22,197 nucleotides of DNA, taken from positions 1 through 22,197 of the forward strand of contig JAYKHL010000183.1 of the NCBI GenBank assembly GCA_035284865.1. The letters run 5' to 3'. The position numbers and the translations under genes were made by a program. Shown in pieces: positions 14,133-21,200 of the stretch. Origin of the DNA: JAYKHL01 sp035284865. Its GTDB lineage: Bacteria > Cyanobacteriota > Sericytochromatia > S15B-MN24 > JAQBPE01. The notes beneath the pieces were generated by a model that searched no databases, was not told the origin of the DNA, and saw only the letters and a program-made list of their open reading frames with translations. Within the stretch, counting starts at the first letter, position 1. The number at the start of each line of letters is the position of its first letter.

Positions 14133-16309
14133 AGGCCCCCCCCGTCCGGGCCGAGCAGAATGGCGCCGAGCAGGTCCGGCAACGGGCCCGTGTTGTCCTG
14201 GCCCTCCTCGTCGACGAGGCAGCCGTGCACCCAGAGCCGCTCCTCGACCTTCAGGCACAGCGCCATCATCACGCGCCCGAGCTTCTCCCGCGTGTCCGTG
14301 GCGTCCCGCTCGGGCGAGTAGGGCCCCCCGGGGTAGCCGGCCGCCAGCACGCGGGGGTTGGTCAGCTCCCGCCGGTCGCTCTTGAGCCACCGGCTCGAGC
14401 CGGCGTCGATCAGGAAGAGGTGGCTCAGGGCCTCGTCCGGGCCGACGAAGCCCTGCTCGGCGAGCTGGCTGGCCGTCGTCAGCATCACGGAGCCGCCGTG
14501 GGGCTCGCGCTGGAAGAACGGCCGCTCGGCGATCGGGTTGGCCGCCAGGAACGCCAGGAACCGCCGCCCCCAGCCCTCCCGGGCCCCCCCCCGCAGCCGC
14601 CCGTCGACGGCCTCGAAGCGCGCGGCCAGCTCCACCAGCTGCCCGATCTGGCTGACCTCGCGCAGCCAGACCTCGTCCGGCCGCAGCCCCCCGGGGGCGC
14701 CCGCCCGAAACGGCACGTAGATGCGGGCGAACGCGTCCTCCAGGAACGCCTCCAGCCCTGCCTCCGCCCGCTCGCGGGCCTCCGCGAGCCACCCCAGCAG
14801 CAGGCGGTAGCGCCCCAGGTGCGCCGCGTCGAGGCCGGGCAGGGTCTCTGCCAGGACCTCCTCCGAGGCCAGCCCTCCCTCCGTGAGCAGGCGCTGGGCC
14901 ACCCGCCCCAGCCGCAGCGGGTCGAGCCCCGTGACGGCCTCGAGCAGCTCCAGCAGCTCGAAGCGGGAGGGGGGCAGGCCCCAGGCGGGGTGCCCGAGCC
15001 GCGCGAGCGTGAGCAGCAGGCGCACGGGCCGGTAGTCGCTGAGGCGGTTGGTGCCCGCGAACACGTACAGGGGCCAGCCCAGGGCCTCCAGCCGCGTGCG
15101 CAGCGTCCACACCAGCAGGGGGCTGATGGCGGGCGTCACGATCGCCGTCCGGCTCGGCGGGGTGGTCTCGAGCACGCGCCCGAGGTCGGCGACGACGGCC
15201 TCCACCATGTCCGTCGGGGCCATGTGGTCCAGCGTCAGCGAGACGGCGCCCGGGGGCACGGCCAGGGGGCGTGGGGCGCCCAGCAGGCCGTCTCGCAGCG
15301 CGCGCCCGAGGTCGGCGAGCGGGGGCTCCGGGCCCGTGACGGGCTCGGCCGGCCAGGCCTCAGCCAGCGCCCAGGCGCCCGCGGGGGCCGCCCCCACGTA
15401 CTCCCGCAGCCCGCCCCGGTAGGGGTGGACGGCGCGGCCCGAGAGGTCGCCGCGCACCCCGCACGTCACGTCCACGCCGGCCTCGGCCAGGGCCTGGCAC
15501 AGGGCCTGCACCCGCGGGGGCGCCTCGTCCAGCGCCTCCACGAGGACGTGGCTGGTGTGGGCGTGGAAGTGCCGCTGCCACGCGTCTTCAGGCCACAGCA
15601 GCGCGGCGAAGGCCTCCAGGCTCAGGGCGTGGTCCAGCAGGCGGTGGCGCAGCATGCCCTCCACATAGAGCGCCACGGCGGCGCCCACCTGGGCCGGGAA
15701 GGCCTGCAGCCGCTGCGCGGGCAGGGCCGCGGCCTCCAGGCGTCGCACGATTTCGCCCGCGAGCGTGAGGCTGGCTGGCGAAACGGGGGCCTCCCGCTCC
15801 CAGCCGACGTCGGCGCGCCAGGCGGGGGCCGTCCCGGGCCCGAGCAGCGAGGCGCCGTGCTCGATGCCGCGGGCCAGCGCGTCCAGGATCTGGATGGCCT
15901 GGAAGCGCGGCAGCCCCTGGCTGCCCGTCACCAGCCGGCCTTCCTCGTCCCGGCGGGAGGCGGCGAAGTGGTCCAGCAGGTGCTGGCTCAGGTCGATCTG
16001 GACGAAGGCCGGCTCGGCCGCAGAGGCCCCGTAGCCCAGCGCCGCGAGCCGCTCGGCGACGAGCGGCCACCAGAGGGCCAGCTCGTGCTGCATCCAGGCC
16101 GTGGGGGTGTGGAGGCGGTGGGCGCCCGTCGGGGCGTCATGCGCCAGCAGCAGCCCCTGCCAGGCGGCGCGGCTGCGCGCCTCCACCAGCACGAGGATCC
16201 GGTCGGTGGGGACGCCGCGCGCCAGCAGGCCCTCGTAGCGGGCCTGCAAGGCCAGGCGCAGCGGGGCGCCAGGCAGGCCAAGGAGACAGGTGCCGGAGCC
16301 GGCGGGCAT
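14129..16309 (-). CDS. AddB/RecC-like helicase-fold scaffold with degenerate P-loop
   Basis: A 726-residue protein with the architecture of the inactive helicase half of AddB (or RecC). Where AddB has a Walker A motif, the sequence reads 'GLPGAPLRL' (11-19), lacking the GK(T/S) needed to bind ATP. A Walker-B-like strand appears as 'HVLVEALDEAPP' (Asp261 region). Other matches are 'RTAIVTPAISPLL...LEALGWPLYVFAG...RPVRLLLTL' (motif-IV region), 'SVMLTTASQLAEQGF' from 607 (motif-V region) and 'LGRVMMALCLKVEERLWVHG' from 677 (motif-VI-like, without a clear arginine finger). There is no nuclease domain or Fe-S cysteine set; those are on the separate nuclease two genes downstream. The likely role is non-catalytic strand handling or recognition-site scanning for the helicase that follows with a 4-bp overlap. 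The ATG at 16309 lacks a well-spaced ribosome site, so the exact start is uncertain; the AddB/RecC assignment rests on fold-pattern reading. Confidence 0.72.
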   Translation of the reverse strand: MPAGSGTCLLGLPGAPLRLALQARYEGLLARGVPTDRILVLVEARSRAAWQGLLLAHDAPTGAHRLHTPTAWMQHELALWWPLVAERLAALGYGASAAEPAFVQIDLSQHLLDHFAASRRDEEGRLVTGSQGLPRFQAIQILDALARGIEHGASLLGPGTAPAWRADVGWEREAPVSPASLTLAGEIVRRLEAAALPAQRLQAFPAQVGAAVALYVEGMLRHRLLDHALSLEAFAALLWPEDAWQRHFHAHTSHVLVEALDEAPPRVQALCQALAEAGVDVTCGVRGDLSGRAVHPYRGGLREYVGAAPAGAWALAEAWPAEPVTGPEPPLADLGRALRDGLLGAPRPLAVPPGAVSLTLDHMAPTDMVEAVVADLGRVLETTPPSRTAIVTPAISPLLVWTLRTRLEALGWPLYVFAGTNRLSDYRPVRLLLTLARLGHPAWGLPPSRFELLELLEAVTGLDPLRLGRVAQRLLTEGGLASEEVLAETLPGLDAAHLGRYRLLLGWLAEARERAEAGLEAFLEDAFARIYVPFRAGAPGGLRPDEVWLREVSQIGQLVELAARFEAVDGRLRGGAREGWGRRFLAFLAANPIAERPFFQREPHGGSVMLTTASQLAEQGFVGPDEALSHLFLIDAGSSRWLKSDRRELTNPRVLAAGYPGGPYSPERDATDTREKLGRVMMALCLKVEERLWVHGCLVDEEGQDNTGPLPDLLGAILLGPDGGGL

Positions 16310-16324
16310 GCCTTCATCGTAGCC

Positions 16325-16344
16325 TGCCCGGCTGGCAGCGGGCA
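16325..16344 (-). other. Hairpin between the transporter and repair genes
   Basis: TGCCCG (16325-16330) and CGGGCA (16339-16344) form a 6-bp stem within the 52-bp gap upstream of the AddB-like gene. There is no T-tract. It could be a weak terminator for the transporter or a 5' leader structure of the repair genes; I cannot tell which. Confidence 0.25.
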
Positions 16345-16361
16345 ACCGCGGCCCGGCGCGG

Positions 16362-18041
16362 TCAGCGCCCCGCAAGGGCCAGGAGCAGCCCCTGCGCCAG
16401 CCCGATCTTGGCAAGCATGGCGGCGGGCAGGACGGCCACGTAGGCGTCATTCGGGGCCTCGGAGCCCACGCGTTCGCCGGCGAAGGCCAGCAGCGCCGGC
16501 TGGGTCTGTCCCCCTGCCAGCACCCCCGTGGCCGTCACCCAGTCCGTGCGCAGCAGCCGCCGGGCGCCAATCAACAACACCAACGTCGAGGCCAGCGTGA
16601 CGGCCGCGCCGATCGCCAGCAGCAGGGGACCCTGCGTCGCGACGGCGTCGAGGAAGTGGGCGCCCGCCCGCAGGCCCGCGGCGGCGAAGAACAGCACCAG
16701 CCCCAGCTGGCGGAAGGCCGCGTTCGCGGACGCGGGGATGTGCCAGGCCACCCGGCCCGTGCGTCCGATGGCGCCGAGGCCCAGGGCCACCAGCAGCGTG
16801 CCGCCAGCCAGCCCCAGGGAAAAGCCGTATCCGCCGGGCAGGGGCACCCGCAGTGAGCCGACGGCGATGCCCGCCAGCAGCCCCACGGACAGCGACAGGA
16901 GGTCGGTCTCGCCCAGCGCCCGCGAGGAGTCGCCCAGGTAGCTGGCGACCCGTGGCAGGGCCTCGGGGCGCGCCACGACGCGCAGCCGGTCGCCTCGCTC
17001 CACCACGGTGTCGTCCGCGGGCACGAAGTCCACGTCGCCCCGCCGCAGGCGGGTCGCCACCGCCCCGAAGCGCTCGGCGAGCCCGAGCTCGCCGAGGCGG
17101 CGCCCCACGACCGCGCGGCTCGAGACCAGGATGCGCCGGAAGTCGACCTGGTCCCGGTGAGCGGCCGGGCCCGCGCCGCCCGGGAGCGGGGGCCCCACGA
17201 GCAGGCCTGCCCGCGCGATGGCGTCGTGCCCCCCCACGACGTGGACGACATCCCCGAGGGCGAGCCGGACCTCGGGCGTCGCCACCTCGACGGCCTCCCC
17301 CCGCTGGATGCGGCTGACGCGCACGCCCATCGCGTCCAGCGGCAGCGCCCGCAGCTCGACGTCGGCCAGCGTCGGGTTGAGCACCTGCAGGTTGGCGGCC
17401 TCTGGCTCGGGCAGCGCCTGCCCGAGCGTCGCCTCCGCGCGCCGAGCCTCGCTGGCGAGATCCGCCCGCGTGAGCCGGAGCGCAACCTCCGCCACCAGCA
17501 GGGGCACCAGCACCCCCAGCGGGTAGGCGATCGAGTAGCCCACCGTCGCCACGAGCGCCTCCGGCGTGCCACGCAGGGCCTCCGAGAGCGCGGCGAGCGC
17601 GGGCGTGTTGGTGGTGGCCCCGCAGTACAGCCCTGCGAGCAGGGCCGGAGCCAGCCCCGCGGCGAGGCCGAGCGCCCAGGCGGCGGCGCCCGCGGCCGCG
17701 GCCGCCGCGACGGCGAGGCCGCCGAGCGCCAGGCCGCGCCGCCGCAGCAGCCGGAAGAACGCCGGGCCGCTCTGCACGCCGATCATGTAGACGAAGAGCA
17801 ACAGCCCGAGCTCCATCACCACCTCGGGCAGCACGAAGGCTCCCTGCCCCCAGGCGCCGAGGCCCAGGCCGGTGAACAGCACGGCCGCCACCCCGAGGGG
17901 GACGCCTGCCAGCCGCACCTGCCCCAGCACGTAGCCGAGCCCGATCGTCAGGAAGAGCAGGGCCAGGGGTGTGGTGGCGAGGGCGTGGTGCAGGGAGGCG
18001 AGCACGGGCAACTTTCGGGGGAGGGGGGTCACCCCCCTCAT
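16362..18041 (-). CDS. AspT/YidE/YbjL-family transporter with two RCK-C (TrkA-C) domains
   Basis: Integral inner-membrane permease of the aspartate:alanine exchanger family. Two hydrophobic bundles (about 26-190 and 390-559) flank a soluble middle with two TrkA-C-like domains: 'LQVLNPTLADVELRAL...GDVVHVVGG' and 'FRRILVSSRAVVGRRLGEL...GDRLRVVA'. Family signatures are 'GVQSGPAFFRLL', 'GATTNTPALAALSEAL' in the first half and 'GGQTQPALLAFA' in the second. The 559-residue length is typical (about 560). Start choice is uncertain: ATG 18041 has no ribosome site and lies at the edge of a stem-loop; GTG 18005 would also leave a complete first membrane helix. Substrate is unknown; the family moves amino or dicarboxylic acids. 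It lies 52 bp upstream of the repair operon on the same strand and may share its promoter, though no functional link is obvious. Confidence 0.9.
   Translation of the reverse strand: MRGVTPLPRKLPVLASLHHALATTPLALLFLTIGLGYVLGQVRLAGVPLGVAAVLFTGLGLGAWGQGAFVLPEVVMELGLLLFVYMIGVQSGPAFFRLLRRRGLALGGLAVAAAAAAGAAAWALGLAAGLAPALLAGLYCGATTNTPALAALSEALRGTPEALVATVGYSIAYPLGVLVPLLVAEVALRLTRADLASEARRAEATLGQALPEPEAANLQVLNPTLADVELRALPLDAMGVRVSRIQRGEAVEVATPEVRLALGDVVHVVGGHDAIARAGLLVGPPLPGGAGPAAHRDQVDFRRILVSSRAVVGRRLGELGLAERFGAVATRLRRGDVDFVPADDTVVERGDRLRVVARPEALPRVASYLGDSSRALGETDLLSLSVGLLAGIAVGSLRVPLPGGYGFSLGLAGGTLLVALGLGAIGRTGRVAWHIPASANAAFRQLGLVLFFAAAGLRAGAHFLDAVATQGPLLLAIGAAVTLASTLVLLIGARRLLRTDWVTATGVLAGGQTQPALLAFAGERVGSEAPNDAYVAVLPAAMLAKIGLAQGLLLALAGR
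18021..18039 (-). promoter_or_regulatory. GC stem-loop at the transporter start codon
   Basis: GAGGGGGG-TCA-CCCCCCTC forms a perfect 8-bp all-but-one G:C stem that ends inside the ATG at 18041-18039. In the transcript it would bury codons 1-7. It could repress translation, or it could indicate that the true start is downstream at GTG 18005. A second hairpin, CTGGAG-N5-CTCCAG (18071-18087), lies just upstream and displays GGAGG in its loop on the minus strand. Confidence 0.4.
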
Positions 18042-18190
18042 GAGACCAGGCGAGCCGGTTTCCCGCCATCCTGGAGCCTCCCTCCAGCAGCCCAGGGTCA
18101 GGGTGGCGTGCCGGGCGGGCGTGGGTATAACGCGGCATGGGCCTCCTGGTGCCCTTGCGCGCAGAGGCAGCGGAGAGGCGATCGGGCGCA

Positions 18191-18220
18191 CTGAAGTGGC
18201 GCCGCCCGCTTGCCGATAAT
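18191..18220 (+). promoter_or_regulatory. Possible sigma-70-type promoter for the giant repeat protein
   Basis: GATAAT at 18215-18220 differs by one base from the -10 consensus; CTGAAG at 18191-18196 is a poor -35 (3 of 6) at an 18-bp spacing. Predicted transcription would begin near 18227, about 47 bases before the GTG. A second -10-like TATAAC at 18126-18131 has no matching -35. Confidence 0.3.
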
Positions 18221-18273
18221 CGCGGTGGAGTGAGGGCGACGGGCCCTCCGGGGTGGATCGGGGAGGTCTCCAG

Positions 18274-21200
18274 GTGAAGATCCAGGTCCAGCGCGGCAAC
18301 CGCACCATCGAGCTGACCGCGCAGCAGGCCGAACGCTTTGCTTTCAAGGCCGGCGACCAGGTCATGGTCATCGAGGGGCCAGACCTCCGGGACGTGGCCG
18401 TCGAGGGGGCGTCGGGTGGCGTCCGCGTGACCTTGGCGGACGGGACCGCGATCCTGCTGCCTGGCCTGATGGGGCTGCTGCGGGAGGGGGCTGCCAGCCT
18501 GGCGGTGGGGCCCAGCGTCGTGATGCTCGACCCGAGCACGGGCCGGCCCCGGGCCTACGACCTCGTGCAGTCGGTCGACGTCGGCCAGCCCCAGCCCGAG
18601 CCACCTGCGGACCGGGGCGGGCGGCGCCAGGCCGGCGACGACCTGTTCCTGCCCGATGTGCCCTCCGTGGAGGATGCCGACGACGCCCTCGTGACGCCGA
18701 CCATCGGCAACTCGGCGCGGGTCCCGGCGATCGAGCAGCCCAAGGCGCACACGGCCGCGGACGTGGACGCGAGCGAGCAGGCCGATGCGAGCCTGTCGGA
18801 ACAGGTCCTCGGCCGCGCGCCCGGCCCGCTCCGCGGCGCCCTTCCCGTGCCGGAAGAAGCCAGCGCGGCCGCCCCCTCGCCCGCGCCCAACCAGGTCCCG
18901 CTCGCCCCGCCGATCCGGAACACCAACCCGGGGCAGAACGCCGACTTTGCGCAGCTGCCGGCCGCGATGCCCGCCACCGGCGGCACCCCGCTGGTCGAGA
19001 ATCCCCTCGACCGCCTCGGCCTCTCGTTCAACCTGGTGCCCACGGCAGACCCCGAGGCCGTCGTGCCCGGGCCGGATGCGCCTGGCCTGGTGGAGCCGCC
19101 CGGGGCGGACACGCCGCCGGTGGAGGGCCCCAGCACCGTGACGCCGCCGGTGGTGCCTGGCGTCGTGCCCGGCCCCGCTGGGCCTGGGGGGAGCCCGGGC
19201 GGCGGCTCGTCGGGAGGGGGGGGGGCCGGGGGCGGAGGATCCCGTGGCGGGTCCAGCGGCGGCGGCCGGGACGAGCCCGTGCCCGTCACCCAGGCCCGCA
19301 TCCTCAAAGTCACCTCCGACACCCCGGACGGCACGTACGGGGAAGAGGACCTGATCGACATCCGCGTCGAGTTCGACCAGGCCGTGACCGTGGCGGGAAC
19401 GCCGCTGATCTCGTTGAACACGGGGTCGGCGCGGACCTGGTACGCCAACATGGACGAGCTCGAGGACGTGCTGAGCCCGACCGTGCTCAATGGCCGGGCG
19501 GTGTACGCGGCGGCCAAGTCCAACCCCGGCCAGGGCATCCTCGTCTTCGAGTACGAGGTCCAGGCCGGTGATTTCACCGATCGCAACGAGAACAAGGAAC
19601 TGCAGCTCGACACCACCGCGGTGGTGCGGAACCTTGGTCAGTTCGAGCAGCTGCGGCCGGTGGTGATCCTGCCGCCCGGCGCCAAGATCGACGGCCGGAC
19701 GGGGGCCGCCAACCTGGAGCTGCCGGTGAACGGGGCGGATGGCAAGCCCCTGGAGACCTCCCTGGCCGGCAGCAAGGAGATCAAGCTCGCCACGCCCGAC
19801 TACCCCCACGGGGACCGCCTGCCCGACCTCGTCTTCAGCGCTGGCTCCGACACCGGCCGCCCGGGCGAGGCCGACACGCTGACCGACCGCGTCACGCGCG
19901 ACACCGAGCCCGGGATGGTCATCACGAACGTGCCGGCCGGCTCGGAGCTGCGCATTTTTGACTACGTGCAGATCAACGGGCGCATTGAGCGGCGCCTGGT
20001 GCACGTGGAGCAAGCCCCGGCGAGCCCGCCGTACGAGGGTGGCTGGGTGCCCGGGGCCGAGCCGGGGTTCCTGACGCGGACGCTCGACTGGTCCGAGGTC
20101 TCCGGCACCCCCAGGCCGGAGGGGGGCGTGACGCCCGTCGGGCCGCTGGCGGAGGGGCCCCACCACCTGGTGGCGCAGGTGCGCATCGTGGACCCGGCCG
20201 ATGCGACCCGCAAGATCAACTCCCCGCGGGTGGCGCTGCCCGTCGTGATCGACACGACGGCTCCTCCGGCGCCGGGCCTCACGCTGGAGGCGACGTCCGA
20301 CTCGGCCCAGGTGGGCGACCACCTCACCAACGCAACCAGCATCTGGCTGGCGGGCACGGGCGAGCCGGGCGCGCTGATTGCGGTCAGGAGCGGGACGTCG
20401 GACCTCGGCTCGGTCGTGGTCGAGGCCAACGGGACGTGGCGCCTGAAGGTCGACAACCTGCCTGAGGGGGAGCACACCCTCGACGCGACGGCCACGGACC
20501 GGGCGGGCAACGTGGGGCAGGCGGGCAGCTACACCTTCACGGTCGACCGCTCGCTCGACAACCCCCTCCTGCCCCCGACGATCACCCTGGGCACGGACTC
20601 GGGCCTCAAGGGGGACATGACCACCAGCGTCCGCGCGCCCATCCTCGAGGGGGTGCTCCGGCCGGGCGAGGTGCTCGACCGCATCGAGATCCTGGCGGGT
20701 GACGTCAAGCTCGGCCAGGCCACGATCACAGCCGGTCGCTGGTCGTTCACGCCTGCCACGGCCCTGCCTGAGGGGGCCAACGCGCTTCAGGCGGTCGCCT
20801 ATGACAAGGCGGGCAACGCCGCCGAGGTCGACTTCACCGTCACCATCGACACGAAGGCCCCCACCTCCACGGTGGAGATGGCCGCCATCTCCGATTCTGG
20901 GCGGGCTGCCACCGACGCCATCACCAGCAACAACAAGCCGCTGTTGCAAGGCGTCGTCAGCGAACCCTTCGCGACCGTCACGGTCAGCGCGGGCGACGTG
21001 GTGCTCGGGCAGGTGGTCTCGGACGCCAAGGGCGCCTGGTCGCTGGACCTTCTCGATGCCACGAAGCTGGCCGATCCGGCGTTCCCGGGCCTGCCGGAGG
21101 GGGAGAGCCTCATCTCGGTGGTGGCGACGGACGTCACGGGCAACGTGGCGGCCAAGGCCGACACCCTGAAGGTCGTCATCGACACCGATGCGCCGGCGGC

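Noticed and set aside
16447..18069. ATG at 18069 (minus) behind a GGAGG-loop hairpin
   Set aside because: It is out of frame with the transporter and reads a Pro/Arg-rich shadow frame, so it is not a credible alternative start or leader peptide.
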